Below, one piece after another: positions 49,999 through 58,191 of a stretch of DNA of 64,000 nucleotides. Below the pieces are notes generated by a model, which worked only from the letters and a program-made list of their open reading frames with translations, was not told the DNA's origin and did no database searches. Within the stretch, counting starts at the first letter, position 1, and the number at the start of each line of letters is the position of its first letter. The stretch is from J029 sp964482495 (lineage in GTDB: Bacteria > Planctomycetota > UBA1135), in NCBI GenBank assembly GCA_964482495.1, contig CAYZXS010000002.1:62001-126000 (forward strand). The letters run 5' to 3'. The translations under genes and the position numbers were made by a program.

Positions 49999-50041
49999 GC
50001 CGGGTCGCGTCCGGGGCCGTCCATGCCCGTGGCCGGCAGGG

Positions 50042-50671
50042 TCAGTCCGCCGCGGCCAGCTCCTGGAGCCGGAGGTCGCGCCAGCGGACGTGGGTGCCGG
50101 CGCCGCCGTGGACCTGGAGGGCCAGGAAACCGGAGCGGTCGAGGTCGTCGCGGAAGTCGGCGCAGGGCACGCCGTTGACCCAGCTGCGGATGCGGTCGCC
50201 CCGGCACTCGATCCGGAAGCGGTTCCACTCGCCGACCCGGAAGGCCGCGCGGGCCTCCTCCTGGCCCTCGAGGTCGTCGAGCCAGCCGCGCCGGCTCTCG
50301 TCGTAGAGGCCGCCGCTCCAGGCCCGCTCGCTGGGGTCGATCTCGATCTGGTAGCCGAAGACGGTGCCGTCCGGCTTCTGGTGGCTGCGCACCTGAATGC
50401 CGGAGTTGCCGCCGGCCTCGATCTTCAGCTCGCACTCGAGGATGAAGTCGGAGTACTGCTTCGGGCTGACCAGGAAGCTGTTGCGGTCGCCGGCCTCCCG
50501 GCCGTACAACGCGCCGTCCTCCCAGCTGAAGGTGGCGCCGCCGACGACCTTCCAGTCCGGTAGGCGGGCCTCGTCGAGCAGCAGCGGCGGCGGCTCGGCG
50601 TCGGCGCTGCAGCAGGCCGCCGCGGGGAGCAGCAGGACGGGGAGCAGGAGCAGAGCGGCGGACCGGGTCAT
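50042..50671 (-). CDS. DUF1080 lipoprotein (3-keto-disaccharide hydrolase family)
   Basis: A 209-residue protein with a lipoprotein signal (LLLPVLLLPAAAC). The DUF1080 jelly-roll shows the usual order: DWKVVGGATFSWEDGALYG, FILECELKIEAGGNSGIQVRS, GYQIEID, GLYDESRRGWL, WNRFRIECRGDRIRSWVNGV and GFLALQVHGG. Family members act on 3-keto-sugars or other glycans and are very abundant in planctomycetes. A TATCCT 8 nt before the ATG supports the start. It converges with the alcohol-dehydrogenase-like gene. Confidence 0.93.
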   Translation of the reverse strand: MTRSAALLLLPVLLLPAAACCSADAEPPPLLLDEARLPDWKVVGGATFSWEDGALYGREAGDRNSFLVSPKQYSDFILECELKIEAGGNSGIQVRSHQKPDGTVFGYQIEIDPSERAWSGGLYDESRRGWLDDLEGQEEARAAFRVGEWNRFRIECRGDRIRSWVNGVPCADFRDDLDRSGFLALQVHGGAGTHVRWRDLRLQELAAAD

Positions 50672-50679
50672 CCGGCGAG

Positions 50680-50685
50680 AGGATA
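50680..50685 (-). promoter_or_regulatory. -10-like TATCCT before the DUF1080 gene
   Basis: On the minus strand TATCCT (50685-50680) ends 8 nt before the ATG at 50671, the same hexamer as the tRNA promoter. It lies 50 bp from the start of the divergent chalcone-isomerase-like gene. Confidence 0.45.
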
Positions 50686-50734
50686 AACATTCCCATCAGT
50701 CCCGGCGCTGGTTGTCCGATGAGCCTGGAAAGCC

Positions 50735-51514
50735 ATGCGCCGCACCGCGATCGCTCTACTCTTCTGCGCCTCCGGATTGCTCGGGAGCGCCGCCACCGCC
50801 CAGGAGGGCTCGAGCTGGCTCGACCAGCTCGGCCGGGTCGAAGAACCCGCCACCGAGATCCCCTTCGCCGAGTACCGGCGCTTCGCCGGCGGGGAGGAGG
50901 AGCAGCTGCTGATCGGCACGGGCCTCTACACCAAGACCTTCCTGGCGATCAAGATCTACGCCTTCGGCTTCTACGTCGAGCCCGAGGGCGCCGCCGCGGC
51001 CCTGGAGGCCTGGCAGGGCGTCTCCGAGCGCAAGCTGCGCAAGGAGGACGACTTCTACCAGGACCTGTGGGACGGCGACTTCGCCAAGAGCGTGCGCTGG
51101 ATCCTGTGCCGGAACGTCGACGGCGAGGACGTCGCCGAGGCCTTCGACGACGTGCTCGGCCCGCGGCTCGAGCGGCTGGCCAAGCGCAGCAGCCGAGAGC
51201 AGACCGTGCAGGCCGAGCGGGCCCTGCGGAGCTTCCGGGGCTACTTCGACGCCGAGCTGCGCAAGGGCATGGAGGCCACCTTCAGCTGGTATCCGGGCGG
51301 CCGCCTGGTCACGGAGCTGAACGGCAAGGTGGTCGGCACCCTGGAATCGGAGAACCTGTGCCGGGCGCTCTTCGCTTGCTATCTGGACGACGATCCGCTG
51401 GACGACGACGCCAAGGAGGGCTTCGCCGGCTGCGTCGACCGGGTGCGCCGCGCCGGCGCCACCGAAGCCGCCCAGCGCCCCGCCGAGGACATCGCGGCGC
51501 CCGGGTCTCGCTGA
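50735..51514 (+). CDS. secreted chalcone-isomerase-like protein 1
   Basis: A 259-residue protein with a signal (LLFCASGLLGSAATAQ). The chalcone-isomerase-like fold is seen in TGLYTKTFLAIKIYAFGFYVEPE (about 62-84), RWILCRNVDGEDVAEAFDDVL, FSWYPGGRLVTELNGKVVG and a final helix. Relatives in bacteria bind fatty-acid-like ligands or have no known enzyme activity. It is an evident paralogue of the next gene. The last 25 residues are disordered and basic/acidic mixed. Confidence 0.87.
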   Translation: MRRTAIALLFCASGLLGSAATAQEGSSWLDQLGRVEEPATEIPFAEYRRFAGGEEEQLLIGTGLYTKTFLAIKIYAFGFYVEPEGAAAALEAWQGVSERKLRKEDDFYQDLWDGDFAKSVRWILCRNVDGEDVAEAFDDVLGPRLERLAKRSSREQTVQAERALRSFRGYFDAELRKGMEATFSWYPGGRLVTELNGKVVGTLESENLCRALFACYLDDDPLDDDAKEGFAGCVDRVRRAGATEAAQRPAEDIAAPGSR

Positions 51515-51565
51515 CCGAGACCCCCTGAGGGGCGCGGAGGATGCCCCGAACCCATCCCCAACCCT

Positions 51566-51593
51566 GCGGCCCCGGAATCCCCTCCGGGGCCGC
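51566..51593. terminator. GC-rich hairpin between the two chalcone-isomerase-like genes
   Basis: A perfect 11-bp stem (51566-51576 with 51583-51593) and a 6-nt loop, 52 bp after the first gene. No T tract follows. It may attenuate or stabilise rather than end transcription. Confidence 0.45.
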
Positions 51594-51621
51594 GACCTTA
51601 TGGTGGCGGCGGAGGAAAACC

Positions 51622-52392
51622 ATGTCCCGCACTCTGATCCCGCTGCTCGCCCTCTCCCTCGTCCCCTTCGCCTTCTCCCTCGCCCCCGCCGCCGCCCAGG
51701 AGGCCGATAGCCCGGCGCCGACGGTCGAGGAGCCGAAGAGCGACGTCCAGTTCGCCAAGTGGATGGGCTTCCCCGGGGCCAAGGGTCAGCTCCACCTGCT
51801 CGACGTCGGCGTCCGCACCAAGACCATCTTCAGCGTCAAGGTCTACGCCTTCGGCCTCTACCTCGACGCCAAGCCGGCGGCGAAGGCGCTGGCCGCCTAC
51901 AAGGACCTGTCGAAGAAGGAGCGCCGCAAGAGCGGCAAGCTCTACCAGGCGCTGCTCGACGGCGACTTCTCCAAGGGCCTGCGCTGGGTCATGACCCGCG
52001 ACGTCGACGGCGAGGACATCGCCGAGGCCTTCGCCGACTCGCTCGAGCCGCGGCTCAAGAAGCTGGCCAAGGCGGCCAAGCCGGAGCAGGTCGAGGCCGC
52101 CAAGAAGGCGCTGGCGACCTTCAAGGGCTACTTCAAGGACGAGCTGACGGAGGACACGGAGCTGATCTTCGCCTGGCACCCCGGCGGCCGGCTGGTGACC
52201 CAGGTCAACGGCAAGCTGCTCGGCGAGGTCAAGTCGGGCCACCTGGCGCTGGCGCTGTTCGACGTCTACCTGGGCGCCGACCCGATCTCGGACGACGCCA
52301 AGGAGGCCTTCGCCGACTCGGTGCCCGCCTTCGTCGCCATGGCCGAGGAGCTCCCCGAGCCCAAGGCGGCCGCGGACGGCGGAAACCGGTAG
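51622..52392 (+). CDS. secreted chalcone-isomerase-like protein 2
   Basis: A 256-residue paralogue of the preceding protein with signal LLALSLVPFAFSLAPAAAQ. Shared blocks: TKTIFSVKVYAFGLYLD, RDVDGEDIAEAFADSLEPRL, AWHPGGRLVTQVNGKLLGEV, DPISDDAKEAFADS. It is Lys-rich where the first copy is Arg-rich. The ATG at 51622 has a strong GGAGGAAAACC in front, one of the few clear Shine-Dalgarno sites here. It ends 9 bp before nqrM. Confidence 0.88.
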   Translation: MSRTLIPLLALSLVPFAFSLAPAAAQEADSPAPTVEEPKSDVQFAKWMGFPGAKGQLHLLDVGVRTKTIFSVKVYAFGLYLDAKPAAKALAAYKDLSKKERRKSGKLYQALLDGDFSKGLRWVMTRDVDGEDIAEAFADSLEPRLKKLAKAAKPEQVEAAKKALATFKGYFKDELTEDTELIFAWHPGGRLVTQVNGKLLGEVKSGHLALALFDVYLGADPISDDAKEAFADSVPAFVAMAEELPEPKAAADGGNR

Positions 52393-52395
52393 AAT
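52390..52395 (+). promoter_or_regulatory. -10-like TAGAAT before nqrM
   Basis: TAGAAT overlaps the stop codon of the preceding gene and ends 6 nt before the GTG of nqrM at 52402, suggesting a leaderless nqrM transcript in addition to read-through. Confidence 0.4.
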
Positions 52396-52401
52396 TCCGG
52401 G

Positions 52402-52689
52402 GTGCTGGTCTTCCTCCTGAGCTTCGCCGTCTTCGCCCTCGCCGTGGCCGGCATGGCGGTGGGGGTGATGGTCACGGGCAAGCGCCTGAGCGGCTCCTGC
52501 GGCGGCGCCATGGGCCCCGATGGCGAAGCCCTGGGCGACTGCCTGTGCGTCCGCAAGGAGAACGACTTGTGCGCCTCCGAGCCGGGCAACGAGCTGGTGA
52601 AGCTCGCGGAGCTGGGCTACCCGAAGCGCAAGGACTACTACCGCGACCAGCGCCAGGCCGGCGGCGGTCCGGCGCCGCTGGAGGTCTGA
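52402..52689 (+). CDS. nqrM: Na+-NQR maturation protein NqrM
   Basis: A 95-residue protein with one membrane helix (LVFLLSFAVFALAVAGMAVGV) followed by SGSCGG and further Cys residues (Cys33, Cys47, Cys49, Cys57), the layout of NqrM (formerly DUF539). NqrM is needed to insert the iron centre between NqrD and NqrE. The start is GTG 52402. It converges with apbE at 13 bp, so all Nqr assembly factors lie together though on opposite strands. Confidence 0.88.
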   Translation: MLVFLLSFAVFALAVAGMAVGVMVTGKRLSGSCGGAMGPDGEALGDCLCVRKENDLCASEPGNELVKLAELGYPKRKDYYRDQRQAGGGPAPLEV

Positions 52690-52702
52690 GCCGCCCTCCG
52701 GC

Positions 52703-53776
52703 TCAGGGCGTCGCCAGCAGGGCCGCGAAGCCCGGGGTCTGCCGCTCCAGCAGCGGGCCGTCGGCCTGCCGGCTGACGATCAGGACCTCGACGTCCTCCA
52801 GGCCCTGGACCAGCTCCCAGCCCCTCTCCGGGCCGAGAACGCTGATGGCGGTGGCCACCGCGTCCGCCGTCATGCAGCTCGGCGCGATGACGCTGGCCGA
52901 GGCCAGCTGGTGGTTGACCGGCCGGCCGGTGAACGGGTCGATGGTGTGCGAGTAGCGGACGCCGTCGAATTCCCGGAAATTGCGGTAGTCGCCGCTGGTC
53001 GCGAGCGCTCGATCGGCCAGCTCCACCACCTGGTGCATGGCCTGCCCCGGCGCCGCCATCAGCGAGGGCTTGTCGATGCCGACCCGCCAGGCCTTCCCCT
53101 TGGCGTTGGTGCCGCCGGTGCGGACCTCGCCTCCGACCTCGATGAAGAAGTTCTCGCACCCGAGCTCGATCAGCCGCTCGCAGACGGCGTCGACGCCGTA
53201 GCCCTTGGCGATGGCGCTCAGGTCCAGCTGGATCGCCGGGTCGTGCTTGGCCAGGGTGCCGGCCTCGGCGTCGAGCTCGATGCGGCGCCAGCCGGTCTGG
53301 GACTGGGCCAGCTCGATCTCGCTCCGGCTCGGCACTCCGGGGCGCATGCCGGCAGGGCCGAAGCCCCACAGGTTCACCAGCGGCAGCACGGTCGGGTCCA
53401 GGGCGCCGTCGGTGAGCTCGGCGAAGCGCAGCGCCACCGCCAGGACCTCGAGGGTCTCCTCGGACATCGGGTGGGGCCCGGTCGACTGGCTGCGGTTGAA
53501 GACGCTCAGCTCCGAGTCGGTCTGGTACGTGGACATGCGCTGGTCCACCCGGTTGAGGATCTCCTGCACCTCGCGCTGCAGGTCGCTGGCGGCCGCCGGC
53601 GGATCGACCAGGGTGGCCCGCCAGCTGGTGCCCATGGTCGAGCCGCTGAGCAGGTCAAGGTGCCGCGGGGGCTGCTCGGGTCCGCCGCAGCTACCCAGGG
53701 CGGCGCCGAAAAGCAGCAGGCAGGCGGCCGTGAAGCCGCCTGCCTTGCCCTGGACCAGGGCTGTGCCCGGGATCAG
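52703..53776 (-). CDS. apbE: FAD:protein FMN transferase (ApbE), no standard start codon
   Basis: About 357 residues. Flavin-transferase motifs: GALDPTVLPLVNLWGF, LSAIAKGYGVDAV, FFIEVGGEVRTGG, SGDYRNF and SHTIDPFTGRPV. A lipoprotein signal ends in LLLFGAALGSC. It attaches FMN to Thr of NqrB and NqrC. No ATG, GTG or TTG lies between the nqrF stop and the signal. A CTG at 53776 overlaps the nqrF TGA (CTGA), another CTG is at 53758, and the nearest standard starts (GTG 53877, ATG 53892) would overlap nqrF by over 100 bp. A CTG start is inferred. Confidence 0.9.
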   Translation of the reverse strand: MIPGTALVQGKAGGFTAACLLLFGAALGSCGGPEQPPRHLDLLSGSTMGTSWRATLVDPPAAASDLQREVQEILNRVDQRMSTYQTDSELSVFNRSQSTGPHPMSEETLEVLAVALRFAELTDGALDPTVLPLVNLWGFGPAGMRPGVPSRSEIELAQSQTGWRRIELDAEAGTLAKHDPAIQLDLSAIAKGYGVDAVCERLIELGCENFFIEVGGEVRTGGTNAKGKAWRVGIDKPSLMAAPGQAMHQVVELADRALATSGDYRNFREFDGVRYSHTIDPFTGRPVNHQLASASVIAPSCMTADAVATAISVLGPERGWELVQGLEDVEVLIVSRQADGPLLERQTPGFAALLATP

Positions 53777-55008
53777 CCGCCGAAATCGTCCAGGAAGATG
53801 TTCTCCCGCTCGACTCCCAGGTCGTCCAGCATCTGCAGGACGGCGGAGTTCATCATCGGCGGGCCGCACATGTAGTACTCGCATTCTTCCGGTTCCGGGT
53901 GCTTGGACAGGTATTCGTCGAGCAAGACCTGGTGGATGAACCCCGTCAGGCCAGTCCATTCATCCTCCGGTAGCGGCTCAGACAGGGCCAGATGCCACTT
54001 GAAATTCGGAAAATCTTCCTGGATGGCGTTGAAGTCATCCATGTAGAAGGCCTCCCGCAGCGAGCGGGCGCCGTACCAGAAGCTGACCTTGAGGTCGGTC
54101 TGGTCGGTGCGGAACATGTGCATCAGGTGCGAGCGCATCGGCGCCATGCCGGCGCCGCCGCCGATGAAGACCTTCTCCTTCTTGTTGTCCTTGAGGAAGA
54201 ATTCCCCGTACGGACCGGAGATGATCACCTTGTCGCCCGGCTTCTGGTTGAAGATGAAGCTCGAGCCCTTGCCCGGCGGGATTCCCTCGGGGCCGCGCGG
54301 CGGGGGGGTGGCGATGCGCACGTTGAGCATCAGCACGTTGCCCTCGGCCGGGTAGCTGGCCATCGAGTAGGCCCGCTCCACGGTCTCGTCGGTCTTGGAA
54401 CGGTAGCGCCAGATGTCGTACTGGTCCCAGTCGCCGCGGTACTCCTCCTCGACGTCGATGCTCTTGAAGTCGATGTCGTGGGGCGGGATCTCGATCTGGA
54501 TGTAGCCGCCGGAGCGGTAGTCGATGCTCTCGCCCTCGGGCAGCTGGACCCGGAACTCCTTGATGAAGGTGGCGACGCCGTCGTTGGACAGCACCTCGCA
54601 CTCCCACTTCTTGACCGAGAAGACCTCGTCAGGGACCTGGATCTTCATGTCCTGCTTGACCTTCACCTGGCAAGCGAGGCGCCAGTGCTCCTTGGCCTGA
54701 CCGCGGTTGATGTGGCCCTCCTCGGTCGGCAGCAGGTCGCCGCCGCCCTCGTGGACCTGCACCTTGCACTGGGCGCAGGTGCCGCCGCCGCCGCAGGCCG
54801 ACGGGACGAACAGCTTCTGGTTGGCCAAGGTCGCCAGCAGGGTGCTGCCGGCGGGGGTGGCGAGCGCGTTCTCCTCGTCGTTGTTGATGACGAGGCGCAC
54901 GTCGCCGCTCTGCACCAGCTTGCTCTTGGCCCACAGCAGGATGCCCACCATGGCGAGCACCACGAAGCAGAACATGGCGACGCCGAGTCCGATGGTCGTG
55001 AAATCCAT
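53773..55008 (-). CDS. nqrF: Na+-translocating NADH:quinone reductase subunit F
   Basis: A 411-residue subunit that receives electrons from NADH. N-terminal membrane helix (8-28). The 2Fe-2S ferredoxin domain has Cys72, Cys78, Cys81 and Cys113 (ACGGGGTCAQCKV). The FAD-binding part contains RAYSMASYP, and the NADH-binding part GGGAGMAPMRSHL, WYGARSLREAFY and YYMCGPPMM. All cofactors sites are intact. It starts with ATG behind GGGAG, 12 bp after nqrE. Confidence 0.97.
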   Translation of the reverse strand: MDFTTIGLGVAMFCFVVLAMVGILLWAKSKLVQSGDVRLVINNDEENALATPAGSTLLATLANQKLFVPSACGGGGTCAQCKVQVHEGGGDLLPTEEGHINRGQAKEHWRLACQVKVKQDMKIQVPDEVFSVKKWECEVLSNDGVATFIKEFRVQLPEGESIDYRSGGYIQIEIPPHDIDFKSIDVEEEYRGDWDQYDIWRYRSKTDETVERAYSMASYPAEGNVLMLNVRIATPPPRGPEGIPPGKGSSFIFNQKPGDKVIISGPYGEFFLKDNKKEKVFIGGGAGMAPMRSHLMHMFRTDQTDLKVSFWYGARSLREAFYMDDFNAIQEDFPNFKWHLALSEPLPEDEWTGLTGFIHQVLLDEYLSKHPEPEECEYYMCGPPMMNSAVLQMLDDLGVERENIFLDDFGG

Positions 55009-55020
55009 GATCCGTCTCCC

Positions 55021-55632
55021 TTACAGCTGGATGCCGCCGAAGAGCATGAAGCCCATGGCCATCAGGCCGGTCATGAGGAAGGTGATGCCGAGCCCGCGCA
55101 GGGCCGGCGGCACGTTGGAGTACTTCATCTTCTCGCGGAGGGCGGCCAGGGCGACGATCGCCAGCCACCAGCCGAGGCCGGAGCCGAGGCCGTAGACGGT
55201 GCTCTGGGCGAAGTCGTACTCGCGCTGCACCATGAAGAGGGAGGCGCCGAGGATGGCGCAGTTGACCGCGATCAGCGGCAGGAACACCCCCAGGCTCGAG
55301 TAGAGCTTGGGCGCGAACTTGTCGATCGTCATCTCCACGATCTGCACCATGGCCGCGATCGTGGCGATGAAGGCGATGAAGCCCAGGAAGCTGAGGTCGA
55401 CGCCGGCCAGGTCGGCGCTGATCCAGCTCAGGGCGCCCTCCTTCAGCAGGTAGGTGTAGATCAGGTTGTTGAGCGGGACCGTGACGACCAGCACGAAGGT
55501 CACCGCGGCGCCCAGGCCCATGGCGGTGTCGACCTTCTTGGCGACCGCCAGGAAGGAGCACATGCCGAGGAAGAAGGCCAGCGCCATGTTCTCGACGAAC
55601 ATGGACTTGATGAACAGGTTGAGCAGTTCCAT
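55021..55632 (-). CDS. nqrE: Na+-translocating NADH:quinone reductase subunit E
   Basis: A 203-residue membrane subunit with six helices. FVENMALAFFLGMCSFLAV holds Cys25 and IAVNCAILGAS holds Cys125, the two Cys that with those of NqrD bind the intramembrane iron centre. GGAGGAG lies well placed before the ATG. It is 3 bp after nqrD. Confidence 0.97.
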   Translation of the reverse strand: MELLNLFIKSMFVENMALAFFLGMCSFLAVAKKVDTAMGLGAAVTFVLVVTVPLNNLIYTYLLKEGALSWISADLAGVDLSFLGFIAFIATIAAMVQIVEMTIDKFAPKLYSSLGVFLPLIAVNCAILGASLFMVQREYDFAQSTVYGLGSGLGWWLAIVALAALREKMKYSNVPPALRGLGITFLMTGLMAMGFMLFGGIQL

Positions 55633-55635
55633 GGT

Positions 55636-56259
55636 CTACTCCTCCTCCTGGATCGAGGGGCTGATCCAGCGCTGGACCCAGATGATCAGGCCGATCAAGA
55701 AGAAGGCGCCCGGCGACAGCACCAGCAGGCCGTTGCCGTAGTACCAGCCGCCGTTGTTCGTGGTCTCCATGACGGTGTAGCCGAGGATCTTGCCCGAGCC
55801 GAGCAGCTCGCGGAAGAAGCCGACGATGATCAGGATGATCGAGTAGCCGGCCGAGTTGCCGAGGCCGTCGAGCGCCGACTTGCCGACCGGGTTGGCCATG
55901 GCGAAGGCCTCGGCCCGGCCCATCACGATGCAGTTGGTGATGATCAGGCCGACGAAGACCGACAGCTGCTTGCTGACGTCGTAGAGGAAGGCCTTCAGGA
56001 TCTGGTCGGCGACGATCACCAGCGAGGCGATCACCGCCAGCTGGACGATGATGCGCACGCTGCCGGGGATCTTGTTGCGCAGCGCCGAGATGACGATGTT
56101 CGAGCCCATCAGGACGAAGGTCAGCGCCCCCGACATCACGATCGAGGTCTCGAGCTTGGTCGTCACGGCCAGCGCCGAGCAGATGCCGAGCACCTGCAGC
56201 GTCACAGGGTTGTTGATGTGGAGCGGGTCGACGAGGACCTTGCGGGTCTTGCTATCCAT
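55636..56259 (-). CDS. nqrD: Na+-translocating NADH:quinone reductase subunit D
   Basis: A 207-residue membrane subunit, homologous to NqrE in inverted topology. LQVLGICSALAVT holds Cys27 and IITNCIVMGRAEAFA holds Cys110, the partner iron ligands. NPVTLQVLGICSALAVTTK and FFRELLGSGKILG are family landmarks. It starts 3 bp after nqrC. Confidence 0.97.
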   Translation of the reverse strand: MDSKTRKVLVDPLHINNPVTLQVLGICSALAVTTKLETSIVMSGALTFVLMGSNIVISALRNKIPGSVRIIVQLAVIASLVIVADQILKAFLYDVSKQLSVFVGLIITNCIVMGRAEAFAMANPVGKSALDGLGNSAGYSIILIIVGFFRELLGSGKILGYTVMETTNNGGWYYGNGLLVLSPGAFFLIGLIIWVQRWISPSIQEEE

Positions 56260-56262
56260 GGC

Positions 56263-57039
56263 TCAAGCCCTCCCGTTGGCGCTGAGGAAGGGGCCGTAGC
56301 CGGCCTCGCTCATCCAGGTCTGGATGAAGAAGCCGACCGCGACGCTGGTGATCGTGGCGCCGGAGATGCCGTCGACCTGGTAGCGGTCGTCGGCCACCTT
56401 GCCGAACTTGGTGACCTCGAGGCGCAGCTCGCCGGCCTCGTCGTAGATCGCCTTGCCACCCCACAGCGCCTTCCAGTTCGGGTTGTCGACCTCGCCGCCG
56501 AGGCCCGGGGTCTCGCCGTGCTCGTAGAAGGTGATGCCGCGGATCTTCTGCAGGTCCCGCTCGAGGCACAGGAAACCCTTCAGGGTCGACCACAGGCCGT
56601 TGCCCCAGATCGGCAGCACCCAGCACTCCTTGCCGGCGGTCTTGACCTGGAACACCAGCAGCTCGTTCGGCAGGTTGCCGACCCGGGCCAGGTCCTTGAC
56701 CCCGAGCTCCTCGGTGCTGGTCCCCTTGCCGGAGGTCTTGGCGTCGGCCATCAGGGCGTTGACGTCGTAGCCCTCGGGGGCGGGGCCGACGAGGGCGCCG
56801 CTGGCGCGGTCGTAGAGCGAGGTCTCGATGTCCTGGAACATCCGGTCGACCTCCTCGACGGTGGGCTTGGCGCCGGCCTCGACCAGGCCGGCGACGACGA
56901 GGATGTTCGTCTGCAGGTCCAGCTTCTTGTTGACCTCCTGGCGCTCCTTCAGGCCGACCGCGAAGGCGGACACGACCAGCGAGCAGCCCAGGCAGACGGC
57001 CAGCGCGAAGCTGACGATGTACTTGTTACTGAAGTCCAA
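56263..57039 (-). CDS. nqrC: Na+-translocating NADH:quinone reductase subunit C
   Basis: A 258-residue subunit with one N-terminal membrane helix (7-28) and a periplasmic FMN domain. The FMN attachment site is VDGISGATITS, with Thr229 modified by ApbE. ITFYEHGETPGLGGEV is a conserved segment. It starts with TTG, with GGAGCAGC just before, and overlaps nqrB by 14 bp. Confidence 0.96.
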   Translation of the reverse strand: MDFSNKYIVSFALAVCLGCSLVVSAFAVGLKERQEVNKKLDLQTNILVVAGLVEAGAKPTVEEVDRMFQDIETSLYDRASGALVGPAPEGYDVNALMADAKTSGKGTSTEELGVKDLARVGNLPNELLVFQVKTAGKECWVLPIWGNGLWSTLKGFLCLERDLQKIRGITFYEHGETPGLGGEVDNPNWKALWGGKAIYDEAGELRLEVTKFGKVADDRYQVDGISGATITSVAVGFFIQTWMSEAGYGPFLSANGRA

Positions 57040-58186
57040 GGCGCTGCTCCCGACGCTTGATGTTGGCCTTGACCACGTAGTAGTCGATCACCGGGGCGAA
57101 GATGTTCATGAAGATGATGGCCAGCATCATCCCCTCTGGGTAGGCGGGGTTCAGCACCCGCACCAGCACCGTCAGCACGCCGATCAGGACGCCGTAGATC
57201 CACTTGCCGGTCTCGGTCTGGGAGGCCGAAACCGGGTCGGTGGCCATGAAGACGGTGCCGAAGGCGAAGCCGCCGACCACCAGGTGCCAGTGCCACGGCA
57301 CCGCCATGTAGTGCTCGGGGCTGGGCGCCAGCAGGTTCAGCAGCGATGCCATGCCAGCCATGCCCACCAGGCAGCCGAGCATGATGCGCCAGCTGGCGAT
57401 CTTGCTGAAGAGCAGGATCGCGGCGCCGATCAGGCAGCACAGGGTGCTGGTCTCGCCGAAGGAGCCGGCCTGGAGTCCGAGGAAGGCGTCCATCCAGTCC
57501 ATGCCGGCGGTGGCGGCGGCGCCGTCGGTGTAGAACTGCGCCAGGGGCGTGGCGCCGGAGAAACCGTCGATCCAGCTCTCGCGCCCGGCGATCCAGACCT
57601 CGTCGCCCGAGATCTGGCCGGGGTAGGCGAAGAACAGGAACACCCGGGTGGTGAGCGCCGGGTTGAGCACGTTCATGCCGGTGCCGCCGAAGACCTCCTT
57701 GCCGATCACCACGCCGAAGGCGGTGCCGACGGCCAGCTGCCACAGCGGGATGGTGGCCGGCACGATCAGCGGGATCAGCAGGCCGCTGACTAGGAAGCCC
57801 TCGTTGATCTCGTGCTTGCGGACCACGGAGAACAGGGTCTCGATGCCGCCGCCGACGGCCATCGTCACGAGGTAGAGCGGGAGGAACAGCCACAGGCCGG
57901 AGAGGAAGGCGTCCAGGACGCCGACGGTCTCGCCGGCGGCCAGGGCGGCCTGGTTGCCGGTGTTCCACATCGCGAACAGGGTGCAGGGCACCAGCGCCCA
58001 CACCACCGTCATCATGGTCCGCTTGAGGTCGATGCCGTCGCGGATGTGCGGGCCGGCCGTGGTCCGGGCGCCCGGGGTGTAGAGGAAGCTGTCCGCCGCC
58101 TCGTAGAGGGGGTAGAGCTTCTCCAGCTTGCCGCCCTCGTGGAAGAGCGGCTCCAGCTTGTCGAGCTGCTTGCGCAGGAATGACAT
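57026..58186 (-). CDS. nqrB: Na+-translocating NADH:quinone reductase subunit B
   Basis: A 386-residue membrane subunit with about ten helices that forms the sodium path. The covalent FMN site is DGFSGATPLAQ, with Thr213. Landmarks: HIRDGIDLKRTM, EINEGFLVSGLLIPL, GGTGMNVLNPALTTR, and FMATDPVSASQT. A good GAGGAGA precedes the ATG. It begins 5 bp after nqrA. Confidence 0.97.
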   Translation of the reverse strand: MSFLRKQLDKLEPLFHEGGKLEKLYPLYEAADSFLYTPGARTTAGPHIRDGIDLKRTMMTVVWALVPCTLFAMWNTGNQAALAAGETVGVLDAFLSGLWLFLPLYLVTMAVGGGIETLFSVVRKHEINEGFLVSGLLIPLIVPATIPLWQLAVGTAFGVVIGKEVFGGTGMNVLNPALTTRVFLFFAYPGQISGDEVWIAGRESWIDGFSGATPLAQFYTDGAAATAGMDWMDAFLGLQAGSFGETSTLCCLIGAAILLFSKIASWRIMLGCLVGMAGMASLLNLLAPSPEHYMAVPWHWHLVVGGFAFGTVFMATDPVSASQTETGKWIYGVLIGVLTVLVRVLNPAYPEGMMLAIIFMNIFAPVIDYYVVKANIKRREQRLGLQ

Positions 58187-58191
58187 TCTCC

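Noticed and set aside
53992..57060. A 1022-codon open frame on the plus strand
   Set aside because: It is antisense to nqrF, nqrE, nqrD and nqrC, which have clear motifs, and its translation is a low-complexity Val/Asp/His/Gly sequence.
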